Source: Saussurea involucrata (Eukaryota > Streptophyta > Magnoliopsida > Asterales > Asteraceae). Taken from it: 64,000 nt of DNA. The stretch's first letter is position 1. Every line of letters starts with the position of its first letter. Both the position numbers and the translations under genes were made by a program. Positions 32,494 through 42,434 of this stretch are shown one piece after another. The stretch lies in assembly GCA_033807775.1 (NCBI GenBank), contig CM066326.1:95334873-95398872 (forward strand), given 5' to 3'. The notes under the pieces were generated by a model. The model had not been told where the DNA came from and ran no database searches. It saw only the letters and a program-made list of their open reading frames with translations.

Positions 32494-34495
32494 CATCCCG
32501 CAAATTTTATGGGAGGGGGAGGAAGACAAAAACTTTTGTCTAAATCTTCAAAAAACTCAGGATTCATTAAAAAATATAACGAATCCAAACTCAATTTATA
32601 TTTCTGGTACCCTTAACTTCAAAGGTTATAAGAAATTTAAATTACACTGCTATGTAGACACAGGTGCTTCACTCTGTCTTGCTAGCAAAGAAGTCATCCC
32701 TAATGACTTCTGGGAAAATTCTCCTAGAGAGATAAAAGCTACTATCGCCGACAAAAAGACGATAATAATCAACAAAGTCTGTAGAAACCTTTCTATAGAA
32801 TTTGCAGGAGAAGCTTTTAACTTCCCAACAATCTACCAACAAGATTCTGGTATTGATTTAATAATTGGCAACAACTTCTGTCAATTATATGGCCCTTTTA
32901 TACAATGGCCTGACATGATAGCTTTCCATCTTAACAAGGAAATTGTCATAATTCAAAAGGTAACCAAAGCATTCAGCCTTGGAAAACCCGGCTTCTTAGA
33001 ATCTATGAAAAAAGATTCAAAAACTAAACCAATCCCAGGAATGAATATTACCCAGGAAAATTTAGATAAAGCCTATCTTTTAGACATAGACAGGTTTAGA
33101 ACCATAGAAGAGACCTTAGAAAAAGTCTGTTCAGAAAACCCTATTGATCCTCAGAAAACTAAAGGTTGGATGAAGGCATCAATAAAACTAATAAACCCTA
33201 ATACGGTTGTAAGAGTAAAACCAATGAAGTACTCACCTCAAGACAGAGAAGAGTTCTCTAAACAGATAAAAGAACTCTTACAAATGAATTTGATCAAAGA
33301 ATCAAAATCACCTCACATGTCCCCGACCTTTTTAGTTGAAAACGAAGCCGAAAAACGACGAGGAAAGAAAAGAATGGTGGTTAATTATAAAGCCATCAAC
33401 ACTGCAACCATAGGAGACTCTCATAATCTTCCTAACATGCAGGAATTACTAACACTCTTAAGAGGAAAAATTATATTTTCCACTTTCGATTGCAAGTCTG
33501 GGTTTTGGCAGGTACTACTGGATGAAGATTCTCAGCTCTTAACAGCATTCACTTGTCCGGATGGCCATTACCAATGGAGAGTTGTACCCTTCGGGTTAAA
33601 ACAAGCTCCAAGTATCTTTCAAAGACATATGCAAAATGCTCTCAGAGGTTTAGAAGGATTTTGCACTGTTTATGTTGATGACATCATCGTTTTCAGCAAT
33701 AACGAAAGAGATCACTATTTTCATGTTTTAAAAGTTCTAAATAACATTTCAAAATTTGGAATAATTCTTTCTAAAAAGAAAGCTAATCTTTTTAAAACAA
33801 AGATTAATTTTCTCGGTCTAGAAATAGATCAAGGGACTCATAGTCCTCAGAAACATATCCTAGAACATCTTCATAAGTTTCCAAATGTTCTAGAAGATAA
33901 AAAACAACTGCAAAGATTTTTAGGCGTTTTAACATACGCTGAAACTTATATCGAAAAACTTGCAGTCATGAGAAAGCCCCTTCAAGGCAAACTCAAAAAA
34001 GATGTAACCTGGAATTGGACACAATCCGACACAGATTACATCAAAAAGATCAAGAAAAATCTTACTGTTTTTCCTAAATTATATCTTCCTTTAAAAGAAG
34101 ATAATTTAATAATCGAGACCGATGCGTCCGACGAATTTTGGGGAGGAGTTTTAAAGGCAAAAACCTCCGATCAAATTGAAAAAATTTGCAGGTATAGTTC
34201 AGGTAGCTTCAAAGCCGCTGAGAAAAATTACCATAGCAATGAAAAAGAATTACTCGCAGTTAAAAGAGTGATTACAAAATTTAGTGCGTATCTTACACCA
34301 GTTACCTTTTTGGTACGTACAGACAATAAAAATTTTACCTATTTCCTACGTACTAACATTACAGGAGATAGCAAACAAGGTCGTCAAATACGATGGCAAT
34401 CATGGTTCAGCAGGTACTCTTTCACTGTTGAGCATCTTTCTGGAGAAAAGAACGTTTTGGCCGACTGCCTCACGAGAGATTTCCAGAATCATTGA
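32471..34495 (+). CDS. Pol: Polyprotein: aspartic protease, reverse transcriptase, RNase H (segment B, copy 1)
   Basis: 674 codons from the ATG at 32471, chosen because it overlaps the CP end by 23 bases as in related viruses; the same frame stays open upstream to 32354 without a better start. Protease DTGAS at about residues 63-67, RT palm YVDD at 401-404, RNase H start ETDASD near 550. It copies pregenomic RNA into DNA in the virion. No integrase domain, as normal for the family. A purine-rich tract at 32511-32529 lies within its first codons. The best undamaged full-length Pol copy in the window. Confidence 0.95.
   Translation: MNQTNLNSIPQILWEGEEDKNFCLNLQKTQDSLKNITNPNSIYISGTLNFKGYKKFKLHCYVDTGASLCLASKEVIPNDFWENSPREIKATIADKKTIIINKVCRNLSIEFAGEAFNFPTIYQQDSGIDLIIGNNFCQLYGPFIQWPDMIAFHLNKEIVIIQKVTKAFSLGKPGFLESMKKDSKTKPIPGMNITQENLDKAYLLDIDRFRTIEETLEKVCSENPIDPQKTKGWMKASIKLINPNTVVRVKPMKYSPQDREEFSKQIKELLQMNLIKESKSPHMSPTFLVENEAEKRRGKKRMVVNYKAINTATIGDSHNLPNMQELLTLLRGKIIFSTFDCKSGFWQVLLDEDSQLLTAFTCPDGHYQWRVVPFGLKQAPSIFQRHMQNALRGLEGFCTVYVDDIIVFSNNERDHYFHVLKVLNNISKFGIILSKKKANLFKTKINFLGLEIDQGTHSPQKHILEHLHKFPNVLEDKKQLQRFLGVLTYAETYIEKLAVMRKPLQGKLKKDVTWNWTQSDTDYIKKIKKNLTVFPKLYLPLKEDNLIIETDASDEFWGGVLKAKTSDQIEKICRYSSGSFKAAEKNYHSNEKELLAVKRVITKFSAYLTPVTFLVRTDNKNFTYFLRTNITGDSKQGRQIRWQSWFSRYSFTVEHLSGEKNVLADCLTRDFQNH
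32511..32529 (+). other. Purine-rich tract 1 (plus-strand primer candidate)
   Basis: gggagggggaggaagacaa, all purine except one base, at the start of Pol. Caulimoviruses have a G-rich plus-strand primer and DNA discontinuity at this position. Repeated at 40338 and, inverted, near 57305-57325. Confidence 0.7.
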
Positions 34496-34579
34496 TGTCA
34501 CCCATGACATCATCCAAGCTCCTCTTGAGCCCTATAAGAGAAACGATCCTCACGACGCTTTCTTCACCAATTCACCTAC

Positions 34580-34608
34580 AAAAAGAGAGGGGGAGATAGA
34601 GAGAAAAA
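34580..34608 (+). other. Purine-rich tract 2 (second plus-strand primer candidate)
   Basis: An almost pure A/G run of 29 bases between Pol and TAV, centred on gagagggggagatagaga. It forms the arms of the hairpin at 26641-26778. Repeated at 42383-42411 and inverted in segments C, F and I. Confidence 0.65.
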
Positions 34609-34631
34609 CTTTTTCAACTAAACTTTGAAAA

Positions 34632-36065
34632 ATGGAAGACCTCGATACACTGAGGATGAAAAAGAAAATACTCCAGATAGAGTATGAAGCTCAGGTTTCA
34701 GTTATTGAGCAAAAAATTAAGCTTCATGAAAGCTTCACAACGGTAACCAAAATACCGGAAGACGAAAGTCTTAAATCAAAGGCTATTCCTGAGCAAACGG
34801 CTCATGGTAAAGAATCAACAAATCCGTTGAAAGCTGATGCTTTGCTAAAAAGCATGATAAAGGATAATACTGGTCCTAGTTCTTCGAACACAACCAGTAG
34901 ATTGGTATCTAATACTAATCCCACAGCTGAAGGACTCAGCAAAATGACAACTTTGTCAACTAACAAATCTATGCAGGAACGAAGACTCGTACCAGATTAT
35001 CTGGGAGCCTTAAAAGATATGTCTCAGACAAGATATTATGTGATCTATAAAGGACCACACAAAGGCATACACACCGATTGGGGTATTGTGGAGACCCTCT
35101 GCAAAGAAGGAAAAACCACATCAAGGAAGTTCAGAACAGAAGAAGCTGCTAGACTCAGTCTTGCAACTTACGAAGAAGGAACCTCCCCCAACAAGATTCT
35201 TCTCAGACCTAAAATTCATCAGGCCAAAGAAGAACACAGAGATCAAAGATTCCTGATCCCAAGAGAAATCCAAGAAGAATTTGCAAATCAGCCTCTTTCG
35301 GTCCATGATTTTCGAGCACTTTGGAATAAAGCACGAGCAGCATGTGCAGAAAATTTTATATCTGAAAGGTTCTACACCACAGATAAGAAGTCCAAAAGTC
35401 TGTACAACTTCTTAGAAGGAGCAGACCCACAACTAATCTTCCAAGCGTTCCAGGCTGGATTAGTCCACAACATCTACCCTAGCTGCAACCTACAAGAATT
35501 AAAAATCTTCCCTGCACTAATGGTGGAAACAATTAAGAATTTCCGAAAGAAAGTTCTTAAAGCCAAGGATGAACCCCTCTACATCAATGTCGTCAGCTCG
35601 ATTACAGACTGGCAACAGGAAATCCGGTATCATCCCTACCAATTTCTTGAAATCGGCCTCGCCAAATCAAGAAAAGAATTAGAGATGTCTCAACCTCTTG
35701 AAGATAAGGATATCTCTTTTACAGAAATTCTGCATCCAGTACGTGTCAACGGACTAAAAAGAGTGGCAGAAAAAGTTCTCGAAACTATCTCAGGAACAAC
35801 AAAGAAGAAGGTTAATTATGCTAACAAACACTGCATAATCACCAGTTGGAGTTTCAGTAACACCAACCAAGAAGACATGAAGAAACTCTCCAGCTTCGGA
35901 GAACAGTTCATGAGCAACAGTATCGATGCCAGCGTCGCTACCAAACAAAGCTTCTGCAAACACGCTACTCAGCTGTTTGAGGATCATCATTGCACCTTCT
36001 GTGAGTGCAATAATTCAGACAAAGAGAATCCATCTACAGAAGATGAGACGTCCACGACAAATTAA
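34632..36065 (+). CDS. TAV: TAV: translational transactivator/inclusion body protein, 477 aa (segment B, copy 2)
   Basis: Open from 34632, 24 bases after purine tract 2. A coiled-coil-like N-terminus is followed by a Ser/Thr-rich stretch with IPEQTAHGKESTNP, a short motif shared with genus Caulimovirus TAVs. The RNase H1 N-terminal-like fold signature YYVIYKGPHKGIHTDWG lies at about residues 135-151. A mini-TAV-like middle follows, then a Cys/His cluster (CKHATQLFEDHHCTFCEC, about 441-458). The protein forms the viroplasm, allows reinitiation on polycistronic RNA and often counters silencing; these roles come from the family. It has its own upstream spacer of 136 bases after Pol, where a subgenomic promoter could lie, though no TATA box is clear. 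Confidence 0.93.
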   Translation: MEDLDTLRMKKKILQIEYEAQVSVIEQKIKLHESFTTVTKIPEDESLKSKAIPEQTAHGKESTNPLKADALLKSMIKDNTGPSSSNTTSRLVSNTNPTAEGLSKMTTLSTNKSMQERRLVPDYLGALKDMSQTRYYVIYKGPHKGIHTDWGIVETLCKEGKTTSRKFRTEEAARLSLATYEEGTSPNKILLRPKIHQAKEEHRDQRFLIPREIQEEFANQPLSVHDFRALWNKARAACAENFISERFYTTDKKSKSLYNFLEGADPQLIFQAFQAGLVHNIYPSCNLQELKIFPALMVETIKNFRKKVLKAKDEPLYINVVSSITDWQQEIRYHPYQFLEIGLAKSRKELEMSQPLEDKDISFTEILHPVRVNGLKRVAEKVLETISGTTKKKVNYANKHCIITSWSFSNTNQEDMKKLSSFGEQFMSNSIDASVATKQSFCKHATQLFEDHHCTFCECNNSDKENPSTEDETSTTN

Positions 36066-36708
36066 TACTGCACCGTCTGCATTATTGAAAAATGGGTCCC
36101 ACCCATTACTTAGCCACTACGACTAAATGGTGGAAATTAATTCAAAAGCATGGGCCCCGCCCACTTTGATTAAAACTAATATGGAGAAATGCACTACCAG
36201 CGGGCTCCACCACTAATCAATAATTCAAACAATAACAGTATTCGTTTGGTCTATAAAAGAAGGCCGTCCCATTAGAGAAAGGCATTCAGTCTTGGACAAT
36301 TATCTGTCTAGAGACATCAAAAATTGAGAGCACTCTCAAAAATTTATGTTCTTAGTTTTCAGTATGTATAGTGAGTAGTAGCCTCCAAGAGAGGATGTAA
36401 AAATAAGGAAGCCTTCGGGCTACCAGTTGTATAATAAAAGTCTTTTTATTCCTTTCCTCTTTATCAGAAAAAACCATGATAAGTGACAGAGCGATAAAAT
36501 CTCAAAGAAGATACAGAGTACTGCTAGGCAGGTGGCCGTTAAGGAAAATATCAACCGAGATTTAAAAATCGCAGGCTGGCAAGTCATTATTCTACATAAA
36601 CAGGAAGAATAAAAATCATTTATTCTACAACAGGTATATCTCCCTATTTTACATTTTTCTCTTGTTTCAAAAATATTTCAAAACCTTTTTAAAATTAGTT
36701 TTCTAAAA
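36066..36708 (+). promoter_or_regulatory. Viral leader with promoter and poly(A) signal (segment B, copy 2)
   Basis: Same layout as copy 1: TATA at 36251-36258 and AATAAA at 36433-36438. It could end transcripts started at the copy-1 promoter and start a new round through MP2, CP2 and Pol2. Confidence 0.82.
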
Positions 36709-36960
36709 ATGAATGATTCTGCTATGCAGTCCTTCAATTCTTTTAATAGTAAAAGAATCGAAGAAATCAAATGGATAGATGTCGAACTTGATCGACAGAA
36801 AAAATTCATTAATGCTACTGAGCATCTGAAGGCAAATTGGACTCCGTCTGATTCTCCTTCTTTAGAAATTATTTCTAAAGTTCTAAAAAATGCAAAAATA
36901 GGATACTCTATTTTGCTCAAAAATAAACGTGAACTAAAATCCGAATTAGTGATCTGTTGA
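36709..36960 (+). CDS. Small viral ORF a (83 aa), segment B copy 2
   Basis: Open; one residue differs from the other copies (Lys for Gln near residue 73). Confidence 0.75.
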   Translation: MNDSAMQSFNSFNSKRIEEIKWIDVELDRQKKFINATEHLKANWTPSDSPSLEIISKVLKNAKIGYSILLKNKRELKSELVIC

Positions 36961-36970
36961 AATTCTTGCC

Positions 36971-37213
36971 ATGGGTGATTCAAAAATCCAAGCAAAAATT
37001 CCAAGAAATCAAGAAGTGATTTTAGAAATCCGAGAACAAGAGTCAATTTTACAACATGACTACTCTTGTCTTAGACAAATTGAACAAAAACTCAACGAGG
37101 GTTGTGAAAAATATAGACCTTTTTGGGAAGAAATAAGAAACAATGTCTTGTCTACTATTAGAACTAGAGAGCAACTCCTAAAACATGACAAAGCCAGGCT
37201 TGTCATTTGCTAA
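36971..37213 (+). CDS. Small viral ORF b (80 aa), segment B copy 2
   Basis: Open and identical in protein sequence to the other four copies. Confidence 0.75.
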   Translation: MGDSKIQAKIPRNQEVILEIREQESILQHDYSCLRQIEQKLNEGCEKYRPFWEEIRNNVLSTIRTREQLLKHDKARLVIC

Positions 37214-37222
37214 GATTCCATT

Positions 37223-37471
37223 ATGTTTTCTGTAAAAAATTGGAATCAACAAATTCAAGAAGAAATTCAAGAACTTGAAATTCTTATTGAACTTGAAAAA
37301 ACTAATTTACAAACAACTTTGGATGAGATCGAAGAGTTAAGATTTGATCCGTTTTCTCAAAGAGAGTTTATACTCCTTCTAATAAATCGAAAAGGATTTA
37401 TTAAAGAAAATATTAAAGAGCTTAATTCAAATATTTTACAGCTCAGCAAAAAGATTATACCTTGCGTTTAA
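37223..37471 (+). CDS. Small viral ORF c (82 aa), segment B copy 2
   Basis: Open; Gly replaces Arg near residue 57. The same base variant (aaaaggattt) is found in the small fragments at 47825 and 52305, linking those fragments to this viral variant. Confidence 0.75.
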   Translation: MFSVKNWNQQIQEEIQELEILIELEKTNLQTTLDEIEELRFDPFSQREFILLLINRKGFIKENIKELNSNILQLSKKIIPCV

Positions 37472-37598
37472 AATGACAAGATATTTTCTTATTTCTAACC
37501 CTAATTTTAGGGTTATGCTCCAGCAAACCTTTAACCTTCTCTTAGGGTTTAGGGTTTAGGGATTGACCACCCTAACTTTCCGCGTTTAGTGATTTTAT

Positions 37599-37610
37599 TG
37601 GTATCAGAGC
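37599..37610 (+). other. Viral tRNA-Met primer binding site (segment B, copy 2)
   Basis: TGGTATCAGAGC, one base before the MP start codon at 37612; marks one genome length from the copy at 29771. Confidence 0.92.
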
Positions 37611-37611
37611 C

Positions 37612-38595
37612 ATGTTTACAGAGAGGGGGATTGAGGAAATCCATAACCCTAATGAGGAAACAAATTCGTCTAGCGATGGAGAAATCCTAGTTGTAAAAGA
37701 AGACGAATCTGGTTACTCGGCAAACCTAATGATCCATCAGGAATTATTGAAAAAGATTTCTAAATTAAATCTAAACCTAGACAAAACAAAGGTTTTTAAG
37801 ATAGAAAATTCTTTAATAAAAAGCATGCAAAACGCTTTTAGAAGGAAAAACGAAATTTTCTACTGTGTTTCTACAAAAGAAATTTCCATAGACATCAACG
37901 ATGTCTCAGGTCAGGTTTATTTACCACTTTTGACAAAAGAGGAAGTAAATCAAAAACTTTCAAAAATTCATGTGGATACTAGGAAAAAGATAAACTTTGT
38001 GCATATTGGCGCTATAAAGATTCTTATCAAAGCTCAATTCAGAAACGGGATCGATACCCCAATCAAAATGGCTTTACTCGACAACATAATCAACAACCGA
38101 AGGGATAGCCTCCTAGGCGTCGCTCAAGGTAATTTGGCTTATGGTAAGTTTATATTTACCGTTTACCCAAAATTTGGCGTAAGTTTAAATACCAAAAACT
38201 TAAACCAAATTCTAAGTTTCGTTCACCAATTTGAACGAGACGACATGATGAACAAAGGAGACAAGGTTTTTACTATTACCTATCTTCTCGGCTACGCTTT
38301 AGCCAACAACCATCATTCGATTGATTACAAAAATAGCTCTACAATCGAAATTGATGATCTTTTTCAAGAAATTGGATCCATAAAAGAAAATCATTTTAGT
38401 GAAATCACTAATGATAATATAAGTTGGGCTTTAGATATCTCCAAAAACAAGAGCCTTTATGGAGAAAGACCCACTTTACAAGAAGACCAACCTCTTGAAA
38501 AACCTAGATCCTCTACAACCAGAGAAATGGTTAAATCCATATCTAGAAAGATTGACTCTATAAGCCTTACACTCAAGGATATAACAGGACCATGA
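37612..38595 (+). CDS. MP: Movement protein, 327 aa (segment B, copy 2), open
   Basis: No stop. Carries several private changes against the other copies (for example Pro to His near residue 122, Met to Ile in the core motif, Arg to Ile near 160), more than any other MP copy here, which suggests either a distinct viral variant or relaxed selection since integration. Confidence 0.9.
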   Translation: MFTERGIEEIHNPNEETNSSSDGEILVVKEDESGYSANLMIHQELLKKISKLNLNLDKTKVFKIENSLIKSMQNAFRRKNEIFYCVSTKEISIDINDVSGQVYLPLLTKEEVNQKLSKIHVDTRKKINFVHIGAIKILIKAQFRNGIDTPIKMALLDNIINNRRDSLLGVAQGNLAYGKFIFTVYPKFGVSLNTKNLNQILSFVHQFERDDMMNKGDKVFTITYLLGYALANNHHSIDYKNSSTIEIDDLFQEIGSIKENHFSEITNDNISWALDISKNKSLYGERPTLQEDQPLEKPRSSTTREMVKSISRKIDSISLTLKDITGP

Positions 38596-38918
38596 GTTTA
38601 GAACGACTTAGAGAAGATGTTCTAAATCTTTCACAAAAAATGGATATTATCTTAACCAGGATTGATACTCTTATCAGTAATGGTTCAGATACGATTTCCG
38701 AAATTGAAGTTGCCTCTGCAAAAACAATTACGGACATCTCTAAGATTGTTTCAGAACAAAAATTGGCATGCTGCACCTGCAACAAGGAAGAAAAACCAGG
38801 AAAGTACAAAAACCTGAAATTTTATTCCCCGCCAAATATTGAAGAAACAATTGGAAACAAAAACCTAGTTATAAGCAAAAGAGATCATTCTCATCTTGTA
38901 ATATGGCCAGCCAAGTAA
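38592..38918 (+). CDS. VAP: Virion-associated-like protein, 108 aa (segment B, copy 2)
   Basis: Open. Two replacements (Ser to Pro after the Cys cluster, Gln to His near the C-terminus). Same 4-base and 16-base overlaps with its neighbours. Confidence 0.78.
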   Translation: MSLERLREDVLNLSQKMDIILTRIDTLISNGSDTISEIEVASAKTITDISKIVSEQKLACCTCNKEEKPGKYKNLKFYSPPNIEETIGNKNLVISKRDHSHLVIWPAK

Positions 38919-40320
38919 CGAGTCCAATCTCCGAAAGGCTAGAAAACTTCTTCTTTAATAACATTGATCTCTGCGATCAAAAGTTTATGAAGCTTATCAC
39001 CTTAAGCGAAGAAGAATGTGAAAAGAATTACAAAGAAGAACCACAACTCTTCGATGAATACCTTTTCAAAATCAAAGAACCAGATACTGAATCTGATTCT
39101 GAAGGAAAAAATACAAACCTTAAAAAGGTTAGATTTGAAGATCTATCAGATGATGAGCAAGAATACGTAAGTACTTCTCAAGGTGGAGGAAGAAGAAGAA
39201 GGAGACCAGCAGAATTCTCCATGCCTATGCATAGAGGAATTCCTAACCCTACAAACTCAGCCATACCTATCGGCATCCTAAATCTAGATTGCATAACAGA
39301 TTTAGATGAAAAAGAAGAAATCATCAAAAGATGGTCTACAGAAATCTCATTGATCATTCAAACCAATATTGATGATCTTAAAGATTATAAGGCAGGTTTA
39401 ACTCTCATTGAGCATAAAACCAGCGGCATTGTACAAAGCCAAGTAAAAATGTTTGAATGGCAACAAGACCTCCACGGTCTAGATTTCTTTAGAGGAATTA
39501 TAAATATGTTTTATACAGTTTTCCTCGGAAAAGACTTTCTGAATAACGAACTTTCAGAAATACAAAAAAAGGCTGAAAAGGCAAGAGCCAACCTCACAAA
39601 GGTTCAGCTTTCACAAATTTGTCATCTTGATAAATTTACTTGTATCTATGAGAAGAATCTCTATGATATCCCTTGGGCCAACGAATATGAGCAATGGATA
39701 ACAGCCTACCTCATAAAACTCCCAATAATCGGAGATCAATGCCTAGAAAGATGGCGAACAGAAGCAACAAGTCAAATGACAAAAATGAGTCTCGCCCTTG
39801 CAACAAGGATTGCAAAAGAGGAAATCACGAAGATCTGTAACGACAGATACCAACAAAAGAAGTTGAAAAACTTAAGCATCAGGTGCTGCAAAACAGTTGG
39901 AGACTTCCAAGATCTAAACATTGGAAAAAAGACTTACGAGCTCAAGAAAAAGAACTACAGAAGGTCCAAAAAGAAGTCCAAAACAACCTGGAAAAGAAAA
40001 AAGAAACGATTTCCCCAGGTAAGTACTTCAAAAAATCCTCGAAGGGATTTGACAAAAGACCTCCAGACAAGAATTGTCCACAAGGTAAGAAGAAATACAG
40101 ATGCTGGATTTGCAGTGAAGAAGGTCACTATGCAAATGAGTGCCCAAATAGAAAACAATATCCTGATAAAATCAAGATAATTGAAACCGCCATTAAAGAT
40201 GGTTATGAACCCCTTGAAGAGATCTATGAAGGTGAACAGCAGGTTCACAAAGTACAAATTCTTTCAGACTACACAAGCTCTGAGGAAGAAAGTACAGATG
40301 AATCAGACGAATCTGAATAG
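38903..40320 (+). pseudogene. CP: Coat protein gene, frameshifted (segment B, copy 2)
   Basis: One T is missing from the T run at about 40009-40012, so the frame leaves CP before the zinc knuckle and ends at 40180. The knuckle and acidic tail lie in another frame (to 40320). The first ~370 residues would still be made. Confidence 0.92.
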
Positions 40321-42310
40321 CATCCCGCAAATTTTATGGGAGGGGGAGGAAGACAAAAACTTTTGTCTAAATCTTCAAAAAACTCGGGATTCATTCAAAA
40401 ATATAACGAATCCAAACTCAATTTATATTTCTGGTACCCTTAACTTCAAAGGTTATAAGAAATTTAAATTACACTGCTATGTAGACACAGGTGCTTCACT
40501 CTGTCTTGCTAGCAAAGAAGTCATCCCTAATGACTTCTGGGAAAATTCTCCTAGAGAGATAAAAGCTACTATCGCCGACAAAAAGACGATAATAATCAAC
40601 AAAGTCTGTAGAAACCTTTCTATAGAATTTGCAGGAGAAGCTTTTAACTTCCCAACAATCTACCAACAAGATTCTGGTATTGATTTAATAATTGGCAACA
40701 ACTTCTGTCAATTATATGGCCCTTTTATACAATGGCCTGACATGATAGCTTTCCATCTTAACAAGGAAATTGTCATAATTCAAAAGGTAACCAAAGCATT
40801 CAGCCTTGGAAAACCCGGCTTCTTAGAATCTATGAAAAAAGATTCAAAAACTAAACCAATCCCAGGAATGAATATTACCCAGGAAAATTTAGATAAAGCC
40901 TATCTTTTAGACATAGACAGGTTTAGAACCATAGAAGAGACCTTAGAAAAAGTCTGTTCAGAAAACCCTATTGATCCTCAGAAAACTAAAGGTTGGATGA
41001 AGGCATCAATAAAACTCATAAACCCTAATACGGTTGTAAGAGTAAAACCAATAAAGTACTCACCTCAAGACAGAGAAGAGTTCTCTAAACAGATAAAAGA
41101 ACTCTTACAAATGAATTTGATCAAAGAATCAAAATCACCTCACATGTCCCCGGCCTTTTTAGTTGAAAACGAAGCCGAAAAACGACGAGGAAAAAAAAGA
41201 ATGGTGGTTAATTATAAAGCCATCAACACTGCAACCATAGGAGACTCTCATAATCTTCCTAACATGCAGGAATTACTAACACTCTTAAGAGGAAAAATTA
41301 TATTTTCCACTTTCGATTGCAAGTCTGGGTTTTGGCAGGTACTACTGGATGAAGATTCTCAGCTCTTAACAGCATTCACTTGTCCGAATGGCCATTACCA
41401 ATGGAGAGTTGTACCCTTCGGGTTAAAACAAGCTCCAAGTATCTTTCAAAGACATATGCAAAATGCTCTCAGAGGTTTAGAAGGATTTTGCACTGTTTAT
41501 GTTGATGACATCATCGTTTTCAGCAATAACGAAAGAGATCACTATTTTCATGTTTTAAAAGTTCTAAATAACATTTCAAAATTTGGAATAATTCTTTCTA
41601 AAAAGAAAGCTAATCTTTTTAAAACAAAGATTAATTTTCTCGGTCTAGAAATAGATCAAGGGACTCATAGTCCTCAGAAACATATCCTAGAACATCTTCA
41701 TAAGTTTCCAAATGTTCTAGAAGATAAAAAACAACTGCAAAGATTTTTAGGCGTTTTAACATACGCTGAAACTTATATCGAAAAACTTGCAGTCATGAGA
41801 AAGCCCCTTCAAGGCAAATGGACACAATCCGACACAGATTACATCAAAAAGATCAAGAAAAATCTTACTGTTTTTCCTAAATTATATCTTCCTTTAAAAG
41901 AAGATAATTTAATAATCGAGACCGATGCGTCCGACGAATTTTGGGGAGGAGTTTTAAAGGCAAAAACCTCCGATCAAATTGAAAAAATTTGCAGGTATAG
42001 TTCAGGTAGCTTCAAAGCCGCTGAGAAAAATTTCCATAGCAATGAAAAAGAATTACTCGCAGTTAAAAGAGTGATTACAAAATTTAGTGCGTATCTTACA
42101 CCAGTTACCTTTTTGGTACGTACAGACAATAAAAATTTTACATATTTCCTACGTACTAACATTACAGGAGATAGCAAACAAGGTCGTCAAATACGATGGC
42201 AATCATGGTTCAGCAGGTACTCTTTCACTGTTGAGCATCTTTCTGGAGAAAAGAACGTTTTGGCCGACTGCCTCACGAGAGATTTCCAGAATCATGGATG
42301 TCACCCATGA
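40298..42310 (+). CDS. Pol: Polyprotein (segment B, copy 2), in-frame 24-bp deletion and altered C-terminus
   Basis: Open throughout. Compared with copy 1 it lacks eight codons (after 41818) between the RT thumb/connection and RNase H. The original stop is read as GGA, adding four residues (GCHP). Catalytic motifs DTGAS, YVDD and TDASD are kept. The same two differences occur together in segment I (55347-57359), so this is a viral haplotype rather than damage after integration. Whether the enzyme works is not known. Confidence 0.88.
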   Translation: MNQTNLNSIPQILWEGEEDKNFCLNLQKTRDSFKNITNPNSIYISGTLNFKGYKKFKLHCYVDTGASLCLASKEVIPNDFWENSPREIKATIADKKTIIINKVCRNLSIEFAGEAFNFPTIYQQDSGIDLIIGNNFCQLYGPFIQWPDMIAFHLNKEIVIIQKVTKAFSLGKPGFLESMKKDSKTKPIPGMNITQENLDKAYLLDIDRFRTIEETLEKVCSENPIDPQKTKGWMKASIKLINPNTVVRVKPIKYSPQDREEFSKQIKELLQMNLIKESKSPHMSPAFLVENEAEKRRGKKRMVVNYKAINTATIGDSHNLPNMQELLTLLRGKIIFSTFDCKSGFWQVLLDEDSQLLTAFTCPNGHYQWRVVPFGLKQAPSIFQRHMQNALRGLEGFCTVYVDDIIVFSNNERDHYFHVLKVLNNISKFGIILSKKKANLFKTKINFLGLEIDQGTHSPQKHILEHLHKFPNVLEDKKQLQRFLGVLTYAETYIEKLAVMRKPLQGKWTQSDTDYIKKIKKNLTVFPKLYLPLKEDNLIIETDASDEFWGGVLKAKTSDQIEKICRYSSGSFKAAEKNFHSNEKELLAVKRVITKFSAYLTPVTFLVRTDNKNFTYFLRTNITGDSKQGRQIRWQSWFSRYSFTVEHLSGEKNVLADCLTRDFQNHGCHP

Positions 42311-42434
42311 CATCATCCAAGCTCCTCTTGAGCCCTATAAGAGAAACGATTCTCACGACGCTTTCTTCACCAATTCACCTACAAAAAGAGAGGGGGAGAT
42401 AGAGAGAAAAACTTTTTCAACTAAACTTTGAAAA

